Shown: in pieces, positions 19,254-29,438 of the stretch
How positions within the stretch are numbered: the stretch's first letter is position 1
How the letters are laid out: each line of letters begins with the position of its first letter
From: Planctomycetaceae bacterium
GTDB lineage: Bacteria; Planctomycetota; Planctomycetia; Planctomycetales; Planctomycetaceae
Assembly: GCA_029243145.1 (NCBI GenBank)
Contig: JAQWSQ010000040.1
Coordinates: 1-50,514 of the forward strand
Length of the DNA stretch: 50,514 nucleotides
Direction of reading: 5' to 3'
Translations under genes and position numbers: made by a program
Notes under the pieces: model-generated
Databases searched by the model: none
What the model was told of the DNA's origin: nothing
The model's input: the letters and a program-made list of their open reading frames with translations, nothing else

Positions 19254-22200
19254 TTAAGGTGTTTCGACGGTCACTGCCATCACGATGGGAGCCGACTGGT
19301 CGCCTCCCGAGATCAGATCAAGTTTCTCGATCACTTTCTCTGTTTTGGGAGTGACCGACAAATACCGTAATTGCTGGCTTCGTAAAGCAAAGGCAAACTC
19401 CGACTCTGGCACATCAATGCGCCTGATGTAATCGGCGAAGTGAATACCGTTTAAGAGTTCGTGATCTTCCTGCGAACCATCCACATAATGCAACCGGACG
19501 ATCATCGAGACGGTCCCTTTTTGTCCCACAGGAAATCCCCAACCCGAGACTCCCGAGAGAAAGTGAATTGCTTTGGCGGGAGCATTACAGGGGAGCATCA
19601 CACTCTTTGGCATCGTGGGAGCGATGTTGCCGTTGGGACCGTTAAGAAGAATCGTATTCGCAACGCGAGTCCCTTGCGGGTCGACAAGAAGGAAGGGAAC
19701 GTCTTTGTACAGTTTAGTAGACCAGTCTGAGAAGATCATCCGCTCGGTGACGCCCGATTTTTCGAAGAACATCCCCTGAGTGGAAACAACGGTGGCTGCT
19801 TTGGCGAGCGGTAAGGGAACATACTTTCCCTTCTTCGTCAAGAACTCCAACAGGTCCGCAATTTCGGCACGTGTGACCTGTTTCTCGAATCCTTCCGGCA
19901 TCAATGATTTACGAGAAGAGATCATTTCCTCGATTTCCTCGCGAATGATCGTGTGCTTCTTTGCTTCGGTATCGATCAACTCAATAGTCGTTTTAGATTC
20001 ACCGGCAAGCAGCCCATTAAAGACACGACCTTCGTCCGTCACGATGGTGTAGATACGGAAGTTGCCTTCGACATCTTTGCTGGGGTCGATGATGTGCCCC
20101 AGCAATTCTTTTTTGGGATGAACGGCCATGCCGGTCAGATTAGGACCGATCGTTTCGCCGATGTCTCCGTGCTTATGACATTTCGCACAATGCTTCTTGA
20201 AGATCTCGATGCCACGATCAACATTGCCGGTCTCTTCGGTCACGCTCAAAAGTGACGCTAAGACCTTTTGGCGGTCGGGATTGGGTAAGCCTCCCCCCAT
20301 CGCGAGCAACGGTTTCGCCATGTCGCGAATCGCTTCATTGGGATGATTGGCCAACGCCTGTTTTTGATCGAGCGATAATTCGGAGAGAGAAACTTTGCCG
20401 TTTTTGGCAGCATCAAGCAAGGCAGCCGTTGTTCCAGGCTTGGAAAGCAGAACACGAAACGCGGTCGCTTTGACGGTTGGCGTCAGTCCGGGGAGTTTGT
20501 GGACGATATAGTTACCGACTCCCGGTGCCTGCGATTGCTGCAAGACTTCCAGCAAACCGATTGCGAATGTAGGTTCTGTCTGCGTGGTGATCAACTCCAG
20601 CAGACGAATCACCACTTTCGGATCATTGTTGCGAAATGTGATCAGGTCTTGTGCCGACTCGATTCGCTTCTCTGTCGCAATCTTATCGTTTGTAAGTTGT
20701 TTCAATAGATCCGCGACAATCTCTGCCGCGTAGCGATCAAGTTGATCAGTTCCCCATTTGGAGGCGAGAGTAATGAGTTGGCCTTTAGAGCCAGCGGGGA
20801 GTTTTGCGATCCAGACATTGAGTGCTTGTTCGGCGTCTGTGCTGATCTTGACGGTATGATTTTTCGGCCAACCATTCATCAGTCCTGTGAGTACAGTTTG
20901 TAACAACACAGGCTCTGCATCTTGTAGACCCGTCAGCAATTGGCTGATTATTTCGTCAGATGGTTCTGAACGGGCGAGATGTTCGGTCACTGTTGAAACA
21001 ATATCGTAAGTTTCTTTTCTCGGAGTTACACCCGGTTTTGAGAATGTTGCCAGAAAGTGTAGATCGTGTCTTGCCGCTGCGCTGATGAGTGCATCTTTAA
21101 GCCACCTGTCCTCAAGAGTGTCTTGATGACAACTCAAACGGGCAATGAGATCACCGGCACTTTCATACTGTTCAGAAGGGGTCGCATCTGCAATGGCAAG
21201 AATTGCGGCGAGTTGAAGTTGAGAATCTTCCTCAACGAACGGCTGTGAAACGATGACATACCCAATTTCGTCCGCTCTCTCCATCAATGGTAGACACTGA
21301 ATAGCCACCTTGCGAACAGCGAGAGATGGGTGAGCCAAAGCAAGAACCACGGCATTATGTAAGGGTTTCTCTTGACGGGTGATTGCCCCCAGCCCTTTTA
21401 GTGTCCATATCGCGTGCATCACTCCGGGATTCAAACCAAGCTCATCAACCGAATTATCTTTGATCAATTCCAATAAGGCCGGAACAACATCGTCCTTACC
21501 TCGTTCAACGAGCAATCGTTGCGCTCGTAACCGCCAGAACATGTTGTCGTTCTTGAGCGTCGCGACCAGTTCTTCAGGAGAGACGTTCGTGAGATCAATT
21601 TGTGGCTTTTTCTCGGCGGCTTTATAGACCACGCGGTAGATGCGACCATGTTTCTTATCGCGCAGGTCCGACATGTACGCATTCCCTTTGCCGGTCTCGA
21701 AGCCTTGCGGCGTGGGGTTGTGCTGGACGATGTAGTTGTACCAGTCGATCACCCAGACATGACCGTCGGGGCCGACTTCCGCCATGATGGGGGCCGACCA
21801 TTCGTCGTCACTTGCGATCAGATTCATGGGGTTGGTCGAATGAAACCCAGCCCCATCGGGATTCAACTGGAACGTGCCGACCAGATGCCCGGTCGGTCCG
21901 CAGGTGAATGCCGTCCGGTTCCAGAAATATTTGGGATAGGTGCGCGCCGTGTAGACGGCATGCCCGGCAGCGGCTGTGTAACCACCAAATTGATCGACCT
22001 GTCGGATTTTGTCCGTAATCGGATTGAACTTATAGGTATCGCCGATCCCTTCCAATCGCTCGGGTGCCCAACCTTTGACTCGTTCGTAATACCGATTCGG
22101 AATCGGCATAAACTCGCTGGGGTTATGGTTGGCGGTCGAGCCGAATATTAGTCCTTCTTCGCTGATTCCCAGTCCCCAAGTGTTGTTATTGGTGGATCTT

Positions 22201-23615
22201 AAGAATTCGATCTCCGAGCCATCCGGCTTGAAGCGAAAGAATCCCATGCGGAATCGTTGTTGTTCTTCGCCATCGATGGTCGGTGCTGAGTTATTGTAAC
22301 CCTGCATGGCGTAAATCCAGTTATCGAGACCATAGCGGAAGTTACTGACCCCGCCGTGGGTGTCTCCCAACGCCCAGCCATCGAACAAGACCTTACGCGT
22401 ATCGGCCACATCATCGCCGTTGGTGTCTTTGAGACAGAGTGTCTCGACGCCGTTTTGAACAATGGCTCCACCGTCCCAAAACTCAATGGCCGTGGGAATA
22501 CTCAACTTCTCGGCGAAGACGGTGAATTTGTCAGCCCTGCCGTCGTTGTCGGTGTCTTCGCAGATACGAATGCGGTCTCGTCCCTGACCGGGAGGTTGCA
22601 GTTCGTTGGGGTAATCGACGGTTTCGCAGACCCACAAGCGGCCACGAGCGTCCCAGTTCATGGCAATTGGTTTGCCTTTGAGGTCCGGTTCGGAGACAAA
22701 TAGTTGCAGCTCGAAGCCTTCCGGCGTCACATAATGTTTGAGCGACTCTGCGGGAGAGAGCGGCTTCTGCATCATGTTTCGTGGTTTTTCTTGAGCGCCC
22801 CATTTCTTTCCCGGCGTATAGTTCGGAATCTTGGGACCGACATCGATGTATTCAAACGGCTTCAAGTCTCCTGAGAGTTTTGTCATCGGTAGACGATCAA
22901 CGAACGGCTCGACAGATTGTGGATTTAATTGACAGGCCCAAAGAATCCCTCGTTCGATGAGATTATGGAATCCGGGGTTGCTCCACGTTCGGCCATCGTG
23001 TCCCCAAGCGGTATAGAACACGCGTCCTTTACCGTGCGTTCTCACCCACGTCCAAGGTTCGGCATGACTGTCTGCGGTTCTCGTTTCGAGGACTGTCCGG
23101 TCTTCTTCGTTATGTTTGTGATGGAGATAGGTTTCATCCCAGCTTTGAAAGCCGCGGAACTTTTTCGTGACCGGATGATCGGGGGCAAGGATTTCTGTGC
23201 GAAAAACTCCCGTGCCGTGCCTTTGAAACTGAGCACCCACCAGTGCGATGTATTTCTCAGAATTCAAAAAACAGTAACTGGCACAATGCAGAGGAATGAG
23301 CCCTTTGCCTCCAGCGACAAAGTTAAGCAGTGCTTTTTCCTGTTCGGGAGCGATCTGGGTGATATTGGCATAGATGACGAGTCCATCGTACTTGGACAGA
23401 GACTCGCGATTGATTTCCCGCATATCGTCGGTGTAAGTGAGATCGATGCCGCGTGATCTCATCACGGGAGAAAGCTGTTGAAACCGTTGATAAGGCTGGT
23501 GAGGGCCGTTGCCTCCCAGAAAAAGGAGCGAGAGCTTTTCTGCCGCATCTAATGACACAGCACTTGAGAGTGTCAGGAAAAGAGAAAAGATCAGTAAACG
23601 GATCAGATGGTGCAT
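19254..23615 (-). CDS. ThuA-propeller-HEAT-cytochrome c fusion
   Basis: The ATG at 23615 begins a signal peptide (MHHLIRLLIFSLFLTLSSAV) and gives 1453 residues; an in-frame start at 23684 would add 23 residues before it. Residues about 28-235 are a ThuA-like glutamine-amidotransferase-fold domain (LLFLGGNGPH, GKGRVFYTAWGHD). A membrane-bound-dehydrogenase-type propeller follows from about 300 (VTPEGFELQLFVSEPDLKGK), then HEAT-like repeats, then a heme domain with C1143-A-K-C-H1147. About 200 further residues form a beta-rich module (VSGWGFPVGQ) resembling a carbohydrate-binding domain. The protein is paralogous to the one at 7208 with extra domains at both ends. Likely role: periplasmic oxidation of a sugar. 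Confidence 0.86.
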   Translation of the reverse strand: MHHLIRLLIFSLFLTLSSAVSLDAAEKLSLLFLGGNGPHQPYQRFQQLSPVMRSRGIDLTYTDDMREINRESLSKYDGLVIYANITQIAPEQEKALLNFVAGGKGLIPLHCASYCFLNSEKYIALVGAQFQRHGTGVFRTEILAPDHPVTKKFRGFQSWDETYLHHKHNEEDRTVLETRTADSHAEPWTWVRTHGKGRVFYTAWGHDGRTWSNPGFHNLIERGILWACQLNPQSVEPFVDRLPMTKLSGDLKPFEYIDVGPKIPNYTPGKKWGAQEKPRNMMQKPLSPAESLKHYVTPEGFELQLFVSEPDLKGKPIAMNWDARGRLWVCETVDYPNELQPPGQGRDRIRICEDTDNDGRADKFTVFAEKLSIPTAIEFWDGGAIVQNGVETLCLKDTNGDDVADTRKVLFDGWALGDTHGGVSNFRYGLDNWIYAMQGYNNSAPTIDGEEQQRFRMGFFRFKPDGSEIEFLRSTNNNTWGLGISEEGLIFGSTANHNPSEFMPIPNRYYERVKGWAPERLEGIGDTYKFNPITDKIRQVDQFGGYTAAAGHAVYTARTYPKYFWNRTAFTCGPTGHLVGTFQLNPDGAGFHSTNPMNLIASDDEWSAPIMAEVGPDGHVWVIDWYNYIVQHNPTPQGFETGKGNAYMSDLRDKKHGRIYRVVYKAAEKKPQIDLTNVSPEELVATLKNDNMFWRLRAQRLLVERGKDDVVPALLELIKDNSVDELGLNPGVMHAIWTLKGLGAITRQEKPLHNAVVLALAHPSLAVRKVAIQCLPLMERADEIGYVIVSQPFVEEDSQLQLAAILAIADATPSEQYESAGDLIARLSCHQDTLEDRWLKDALISAAARHDLHFLATFSKPGVTPRKETYDIVSTVTEHLARSEPSDEIISQLLTGLQDAEPVLLQTVLTGLMNGWPKNHTVKISTDAEQALNVWIAKLPAGSKGQLITLASKWGTDQLDRYAAEIVADLLKQLTNDKIATEKRIESAQDLITFRNNDPKVVIRLLELITTQTEPTFAIGLLEVLQQSQAPGVGNYIVHKLPGLTPTVKATAFRVLLSKPGTTAALLDAAKNGKVSLSELSLDQKQALANHPNEAIRDMAKPLLAMGGGLPNPDRQKVLASLLSVTEETGNVDRGIEIFKKHCAKCHKHGDIGETIGPNLTGMAVHPKKELLGHIIDPSKDVEGNFRIYTIVTDEGRVFNGLLAGESKTTIELIDTEAKKHTIIREEIEEMISSRKSLMPEGFEKQVTRAEIADLLEFLTKKGKYVPLPLAKAATVVSTQGMFFEKSGVTERMIFSDWSTKLYKDVPFLLVDPQGTRVANTILLNGPNGNIAPTMPKSVMLPCNAPAKAIHFLSGVSGWGFPVGQKGTVSMIVRLHYVDGSQEDHELLNGIHFADYIRRIDVPESEFAFALRSQQLRYLSVTPKTEKVIEKLDLISGGDQSAPIVMAVTVETP

Positions 23616-23761
23616 GATCGACTCACTATGCGGAGATATCGAAATGAATGATAATTCGACAGGTAAGAATAAATAGAGTAACAAATGAGACTGGCAGTGC
23701 GATGCGATTGCGGGCAGAATAATAAATGTACTGCTGAACGCTCTTCACTGCCAGCAGGATC

Positions 23762-25399
23762 ATGGAAATGTATCACCCCCTCACAAGCTCCAGATATTTC
23801 TTCGTCAATCGGGGATCTATCCTATTTGCAATGTGTGTCATTCTCACTCAGGTAGTGGTCACTCCGCACAATCAGGCCAGCGCAGACGATAAAACCAAAG
23901 AGGTGATCGGCATTCTGAAGATTTTGATCGATTCTCAACAGAACAAAAACAATCGCCCCGGTCGACAAGGCCCTCCGGGAAGAGGTCCACAAAACCCGCC
24001 TCCCAACCAACCACAGCATCATGGAGATATGGCCCAGACGAGAAAAGTGTTGGCGAATTATGCTCAAGAAATCACAAAACTGACAACACTCTATGCGGCA
24101 GAGATTTCGCGTAAACCGGAATTACGTGCCAGCATTGGAGAATGCTATCAGCTACGCGCGCAGGTCATCACGTTGGCGCAAGCGAGTCAGCAAACCAAGC
24201 ACACGCATCACTTACAGAATCAGGCCCAACAAGTGGATACCAGTTGGCGCGGGCTTTCGCATAAACTGCAATTGGTTCCGGGGTTGAGCCGTAATATGAG
24301 TCAATCATTGACTCAGCTTGCACAGCACAATCAGGCGATGTGTACGCTATTGGAAATCGAACCACAGCTCGACTGGCGTGAGTTGATGCGTTCTGCCGAT
24401 GCACTCACTTATGAAATGAAAGCCATTTCGGAGGAACTTGGGTATTCGCAGCGGAACCAGAATAACCACAAAGTGTTGTTACTCGCTCGTAAAGCACACC
24501 AAGAGGCCAGCCATTTTTCTGAATCCATCGCCAACAAACAGGGCTATCGATTAATCGTTGACGAATATGGCAATTTCCTCAAATTGTGGAATTCGTTAGC
24601 CCCCCATCTTCGTGCGTCAGGAAGCTCGCACCTGATTCGCCATCTGAACCGCGTGATTTCTCTCGACTCCACTCTTCATAACCACTTATGGTTAGAAAAA
24701 AAATTAGATCGAGAAACTCTCATTCATCTCTCAAAAAGTCTTCAATTAGAACTGAATTCTTTATTTGACCGAATTACTCTTTCTTTTCTCATCACGATTC
24801 CCAACAACGAAGGAATTGCCGCGTCCGCAGATGAATTGAACGGACTTTGCTCACATTTGGCTGATTGTGTGGCACGGAGAGAAAGTCGTGAAGAAATCAT
24901 CGAAGCGTTTTCCTACCTGCCAACTTCTTGGGTCTCCTTTTCGAGGCCGTTCAGAAATCTGCAAAACCCAGAAATTCTCGATATTTTAAGATCTATCGAG
25001 ACGAGAATCGTGGCCATCCAACAGACACTCGGGCATCACCCGGATTTGGACTGGAATGATGCCAGACAACACGCCGCATTGCTGGAAAATATGTCAGGCC
25101 ACCTTGCCGAGCATATTCAAGACTGGTTCCGAGGCCCCAAAAAACCGAACCAAGCATTTCAATATCAACTCTACAGAGCGATGGATGATTTCTCTCGTTC
25201 CAGCAAACAGTTGAATCTCTCGATGTTGAATCAAGACCGGGCAGCGATCAAAGCTGGCTGCGAGAACACAGCAAGTGATTGGGCGAAACTTCACGCATTG
25301 CTTAAAACTTGCGAGTCCAAAGAGCGCGAGGCGATTGAGGATGACTCCATCGATGTCACGAAGGCGTTGTTACAACTGGAAATCATGTTTTTGCTCTAG
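23762..25399 (+). CDS. Secreted helical protein with internal repeats
   Basis: I do not recognise the family. The 545-residue protein has a membrane or signal segment at 19-34, a Pro/Gly/Asn-rich linker at about 62-88, then almost all helix. Imperfect units recur: a W-x2-L/F-x3-L/F element at 162 (WRGLSHKL), about 280 (WNSLAPHL), about 395 (WVSFSRPF) and about 525 (WAKLHALL), and an LDW element at 203 and about 428, each followed by a long helix. This suggests three to four units of about 115 residues forming helical bundles. It is divergent from the ThuA gene. Probably a periplasmic structural or binding protein. Confidence 0.6.
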   Translation: MEMYHPLTSSRYFFVNRGSILFAMCVILTQVVVTPHNQASADDKTKEVIGILKILIDSQQNKNNRPGRQGPPGRGPQNPPPNQPQHHGDMAQTRKVLANYAQEITKLTTLYAAEISRKPELRASIGECYQLRAQVITLAQASQQTKHTHHLQNQAQQVDTSWRGLSHKLQLVPGLSRNMSQSLTQLAQHNQAMCTLLEIEPQLDWRELMRSADALTYEMKAISEELGYSQRNQNNHKVLLLARKAHQEASHFSESIANKQGYRLIVDEYGNFLKLWNSLAPHLRASGSSHLIRHLNRVISLDSTLHNHLWLEKKLDRETLIHLSKSLQLELNSLFDRITLSFLITIPNNEGIAASADELNGLCSHLADCVARRESREEIIEAFSYLPTSWVSFSRPFRNLQNPEILDILRSIETRIVAIQQTLGHHPDLDWNDARQHAALLENMSGHLAEHIQDWFRGPKKPNQAFQYQLYRAMDDFSRSSKQLNLSMLNQDRAAIKAGCENTASDWAKLHALLKTCESKEREAIEDDSIDVTKALLQLEIMFLL

Positions 25400-25413
25400 A
25401 AAAGAACCGTGAC

Positions 25414-25980
25414 TCATTGATCCAGAATCGGAATGGTGATCACAAGCCCTGCAAAACGATCTTTCTTTGCGGAGACTCCAAATCCCAAGTGACAGCCGAG
25501 ACAGCCTCGATTCATCAATGAGATCGCTCCCGCGCGACGGTAAACTCCGTTTTCAATCAGTTCGTAGCCTTCCTTCCCCGAGGCGATGACTTTTGCCGCC
25601 TGTTTTTCAAACTCATCGGCGGGCTTGTGGTCGATACTCATGGCGTTCGTATTCACACTGATCCAGCGAGCTTTGATGCTTTCTTTCTCCTCAAGTTCAG
25701 CAAAGATATCGATCATCACTCGCGCCGGGATCGCCGACCGATCTTCACGAAAATAGTGATGATGCATGACATCCAATGTTGAAGAATAGACATTGTGGAG
25801 CAGTTTGGATCGTTCTCGAGCTTCTTTCACAGAAAGCCGCTTGACCACCTTCTGATCGATCTCGGCCTCCGCGGCTTCTCCGTCCGTTTTTTGCACAGAT
25901 TTCGCTTCGTCTGCGAACAACGAGAGGCTCAAGCAATAAACCATCATGACACACAAAGACAAGCGGATTGAAGACTTCAT
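25414..25980 (-). CDS. Tll0287-like c-type heme protein (DUF3365)
   Basis: A 188-residue protein with a signal peptide (to about 23), so periplasmic. C160-L-G-C-H164 is a covalent heme site near the C-terminus, with GCHLGFG following, and the upstream PAR and SIDHKPADEFE segments fit the DUF3365/Tll0287-like family, whose members carry a PAS-like fold with one heme. Possible roles are redox or ligand sensing. It is convergent with the preceding gene, with 14 bases between stops. Confidence 0.83.
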   Translation of the reverse strand: MKSSIRLSLCVMMVYCLSLSLFADEAKSVQKTDGEAAEAEIDQKVVKRLSVKEARERSKLLHNVYSSTLDVMHHHYFREDRSAIPARVMIDIFAELEEKESIKARWISVNTNAMSIDHKPADEFEKQAAKVIASGKEGYELIENGVYRRAGAISLMNRGCLGCHLGFGVSAKKDRFAGLVITIPILDQ

Positions 25981-26124
25981 GACTGTCTCCGGTAAGTCGA
26001 ATCGAAAAGGTGGATGTGGAACAATCTTACGTATTTTACAACGCCAAACTATTCTGGACGCTTCTATCCAGTTTACGACCCGAAACCCGTCTTGTCAATA
26101 AGAATATGATTCAGCGCGACAGCA

Positions 26125-27033
26125 TCAGACAGGAATCGGGCTTTCCTCAAATCCTTCTGGTTCGATCTGGATGGTAATGTGATTGATGCCGAAACGGTCG
26201 TGTAGCATCTCTCGCATCGCCCGTAATGTCTCCGCATCCAATTGATGATCTGCCACGACCGCATGGGCAGATAACGAAATCAGACCACTGGAAATTGTCC
26301 AGACATGCAAATCATGAATTTCTATAACGCCAGTCACGAGAGTCATTGCGTCATGAACTTCATCAACATCGATATTCGCGGGTGCAGATTCCATCAACAC
26401 CGAAACGGCTTCAGCCAATAGTCGCCACGAGGAATAAATCACCAACAGACCAATCAGAATTGAGGCCAGCGGATCGACCCACTGCCAATCAAACAGCCAG
26501 ATAGTCAGACCTGCGAGAATCGCTCCAACCGACCCCAAGGCATCCATCATCACATGCAACCATGCCCCGCGAAGATTGAGACTTTCATCGCGTCCTCCAT
26601 GCAGGATCGACATGGAAATCAAGTTAATAATCAATCCACCAATCGCGATTCCCATCATCATCGGCCCGGCAACTTCTTCAGGAGATTGAAATCGCTGGAT
26701 GGCTTCCCAGAAGATCATTAAAGCAATTGCGATTAATGACGCACCATTCACCAATGCCGCCAGAATCTCGGCTCGATAATAGCCGTAGGTGCGATGAGAC
26801 GGCGCAGGACGTGCCGCAATCCAAATGGCAAAATAACTGAGCGCGAGAGCGCCCACATCCGACAACATGTGACCGGCGTCAGCCAGCAGGGCAAGAGAAT
26901 TCGTCAGCCAGCCACCAACGAATTCTGCCACCATGTAGATGGACGACATAGCAAAGGCCCAGCCGAGACGTTTTCGGTTCTGTGAACCGTGATCATGTGA
27001 ATGATCATGATGATGTCCAGGTGGGCCGTGCAT
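26125..27033 (-). CDS. Cation diffusion facilitator (CzcD/ZitB type)
   Basis: A 302-residue inner-membrane exporter of Zn2+ or related divalent metals driven by protons. The N-terminus is His/Asp-rich (residues 7-16). Six transmembrane helices are visible; D52, H55 and D59 (ADAGHMLSD) and a second HxxxD (HVMMDALGS) form the transport site. The C-terminal domain (about 210-302) has the metallochaperone-like fold with HDLHVWTISSG. No metal regulator is adjacent. Confidence 0.93.
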   Translation of the reverse strand: MHGPPGHHHDHSHDHGSQNRKRLGWAFAMSSIYMVAEFVGGWLTNSLALLADAGHMLSDVGALALSYFAIWIAARPAPSHRTYGYYRAEILAALVNGASLIAIALMIFWEAIQRFQSPEEVAGPMMMGIAIGGLIINLISMSILHGGRDESLNLRGAWLHVMMDALGSVGAILAGLTIWLFDWQWVDPLASILIGLLVIYSSWRLLAEAVSVLMESAPANIDVDEVHDAMTLVTGVIEIHDLHVWTISSGLISLSAHAVVADHQLDAETLRAMREMLHDRFGINHITIQIEPEGFEESPIPV

Positions 27034-27156
27034 GGGATGGAATTTTAGGAATTAGAAACTGGAAATTAGCCACTCGTGTCATCGCTGCGCTATAGATCGA
27101 TGGCTCCGACTTTCATCATTGACCGCTCCTTCTCTTATTTTGCTAATTTCTAATTG

Positions 27157-27174
27157 CTAGTAACTACTTACTAG
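27157..27174 (-). terminator. Hairpin immediately after ilvD
   Basis: CTAGTAACTACTTACTAG is a perfect 7-pair stem with a four-base loop, 2 bases beyond the ilvD stop. It lacks a T-run, so it is only a weak terminator candidate. The rest of 27034-27176 is AT-rich with an imperfect inverted repeat of AATTAGAAA. Confidence 0.35.
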
Positions 27175-27176
27175 AC

Positions 27177-28859
27177 CTACTCGTCCGTCACACATCCCTC
27201 GGAAGCCGACTTCACGCACTTGATATATTTATACAATGTGCCGCGTGTTGCCTTAAACGGAGGTGCCGTCCACGAGTCGTTGCGGGCTTTCAATTCCTCC
27301 GCGTCAACGTCAATCGTGATTGTGTTGGTTTCCGCGTTGATGGTAATCGTGTCGCCATTTTTTGCGAGAGCAATCGGGCCACCTTCCTGAGCTTCTGGAG
27401 TCACGTGCCCCACAATAAAGCCGTGAGATCCACCCGAAAAACGACCGTCCGTCATCAAGGCAACATCCGAACCTAAACCGGCCCCCATGATGGCCGAAGT
27501 GGGAGTGAGCATTTCCGGCATACCGGGACCACCTTTGGGGCCTTCGTAGCGGATAATGATCACGTCTCCTTTTTGGATCTTGCCCTCTTCGAGACCGTGC
27601 AGCATGTCTTCCTCGGAATCGAAGACATTGGCAGTTCCTGTAAAGACAAGACCTTCTTTACCGGTGATCTTGGCAACGGCTCCTTCTGGAGCGAAGTTGC
27701 CTCGCATGATTCGCAGGTGACCACTCGCTTTAATCGGTTTTTCGACCGTGTAAATAATGTCCTGACCTTCGGTAAGTCCCGGCAAGTCGGCCACATTTTC
27801 GGCCAGAGTCTTACCAGTCACAGTCAGGCAATCCCCTTTGAGATAGCCCTTCTCCAGCAAATATTTCTGAACGGCTGGAATCCCGCCAATGGCATGCAGA
27901 TCTTCCATGACGTATTTCCCGGAAGGTTTCAAGTCGGCGATGTAGGGAACTCGGTCACTGACCGATTGGAAGTCGTCGATGGTCAGGTCGACATCAACCG
28001 CACGCGCCATGGCGATGAGGTGAAGAACCGCGTTTGTCGAGCCGCCGAGAGCCATGATGATCACCATCGCGTTCTCGAAAGCGTCACGAGTCATAATGTC
28101 GCGAGGTTTGATATCCTTTTCCAATAGAACCTTAATCGCTTCACCCGCTTCCAGACATTCGTCGATCTTTCCACCATCAACAGCCGGCGTGCAAGAACTA
28201 TAAGGCAGCGACATTCCGAGTGTTTCAATCGCGGAGGACATTGTATTGGCGGTGTACATTCCACCGCACGCTCCCGCTCCGGGACAACTGTTCTCAACGA
28301 TGTCTTTACGTTCTTCTTCAGTAATGGAATCGGAAAGTTTCTGGCCGTATGACTGAAATGCCGATACGATATCGAGCTTTTCGCGAACCAAGCTCCCGCA
28401 ACCCGCCTTAATCGTTCCACCATACACCATGATCGAGGGTCGATTTAAGCGAGCCATCGCAATCAGACAGCCCGGCATGTTTTTGTCACAACCGGGGATT
28501 GAGATATTGGCATCGTACCATTGAGCCGACATGACGGTTTCGATGGAGTCGGCAATCAAGTCGCGTGACTGCAACGAGAACGACATGCCTTCCGTTCCCA
28601 TCGAGATGCCGTCGCTCACGCCAATCGTGTTGAAACGCATGCCAACCATACCGGCTTTCTCGACCCCTTCATTCACTTTGGCGGCTAGGTCGTTCAGGTG
28701 CATGTTGCACGAGTTGCCTTCGTACCACATCGAGGCAATGCCGATTTGTGGTTTGTTCATGTCGTCCGGTTGCATGCCGGTGGCATAGAGCATCGCTTGC
28801 GAGGCACCTTGCGAGGCGGGTTGTGTGATTCGTTGGGAGTATTTATTGAGTTCGGTCAT
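27177..28859 (-). CDS. ilvD: Dihydroxy-acid dehydratase
   Basis: IlvD converts dihydroxy-isovalerate and dihydroxy-methylvalerate to the 2-oxo acids of valine and isoleucine, using an Fe-S cluster. The 560-residue length is standard. Conserved cysteines are C51 (GNSCNMH), C124 ([10 protein letters not shown]) and that in [11 protein letters not shown]; the C-terminal [13 protein letters not shown] and VGHVTPEA motifs are also present. It stands alone, with no other branched-chain gene nearby. Confidence 0.96.
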   Translation of the reverse strand: MTELNKYSQRITQPASQGASQAMLYATGMQPDDMNKPQIGIASMWYEGNSCNMHLNDLAAKVNEGVEKAGMVGMRFNTIGVSDGISMGTEGMSFSLQSRDLIADSIETVMSAQWYDANISIPGCDKNMPGCLIAMARLNRPSIMVYGGTIKAGCGSLVREKLDIVSAFQSYGQKLSDSITEEERKDIVENSCPGAGACGGMYTANTMSSAIETLGMSLPYSSCTPAVDGGKIDECLEAGEAIKVLLEKDIKPRDIMTRDAFENAMVIIMALGGSTNAVLHLIAMARAVDVDLTIDDFQSVSDRVPYIADLKPSGKYVMEDLHAIGGIPAVQKYLLEKGYLKGDCLTVTGKTLAENVADLPGLTEGQDIIYTVEKPIKASGHLRIMRGNFAPEGAVAKITGKEGLVFTGTANVFDSEEDMLHGLEEGKIQKGDVIIIRYEGPKGGPGMPEMLTPTSAIMGAGLGSDVALMTDGRFSGGSHGFIVGHVTPEAQEGGPIALAKNGDTITINAETNTITIDVDAEELKARNDSWTAPPFKATRGTLYKYIKCVKSASEGCVTDE

Positions 28860-28914
28860 GGTCGTCTAATTTTGAAAAAGGAGATTATTTGGAAATTAAT
28901 GATCGGATGTTGGC

Positions 28915-29202
28915 TTATTCGACCAGAGTCGAGGGATGTGGGACACGATCACAAAGTGGGACGACTTTGGGAAAATAGATTGTCGAACAGGCTTCCGCAT
29001 TCCGGTGAACATCGAGAGATTCTGCGGATTCCCAGCGTTCATTCAGAATGAATATCTGGGGATCGGATTCCGAATGATACACTTCAAAACGAATGCATCC
29101 GGGCTCTTTCAGTGTCATCTCACTTTGTTGAACTAACAGGTCTTTCACCTGCGAAATATCAGCCTCGTTCTTAACGGTCAGTATTACATTGAGACAGATC
29201 AT
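28915..29202 (-). CDS. Antibiotic-biosynthesis-monooxygenase (ABM) domain protein
   Basis: The ATG at 29202 has a GAAGGG ribosome site; upstream in-frame codons look like leader sequence. The 95 residues form one ferredoxin-like ABM domain (EPGCIRFEVYHSES, FILNERWESAESLDVH), the fold of YgiN-type quinol monooxygenases. These act as dimers in the cytosol; substrate unknown. It lies downstream of nothing on the minus strand and is divergent from the sigma-54 activator gene. Confidence 0.82.
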   Translation of the reverse strand: MICLNVILTVKNEADISQVKDLLVQQSEMTLKEPGCIRFEVYHSESDPQIFILNERWESAESLDVHRNAEACSTIYFPKVVPLCDRVPHPSTLVE

Positions 29203-29438
29203 CGGAGTACCCTTCAATAAATCAGTATATGTTGATTTGCCCGACACAACGCTTTTGTGACAGGATACGGTTTTTTTTCCAAAAAAACATCCATACAAAA
29301 GATTCAAAATTGACCAGTTTCTTTTTGATTCTATACCGGTCGAGCAGGTCAAATTGACATAAAGGAATGATCGAATACAACTCGACTGTCGTCGAATCGA
29401 TTTTCTCTTGCCGTTCAGCCATTCACGGAAGTCAATAC

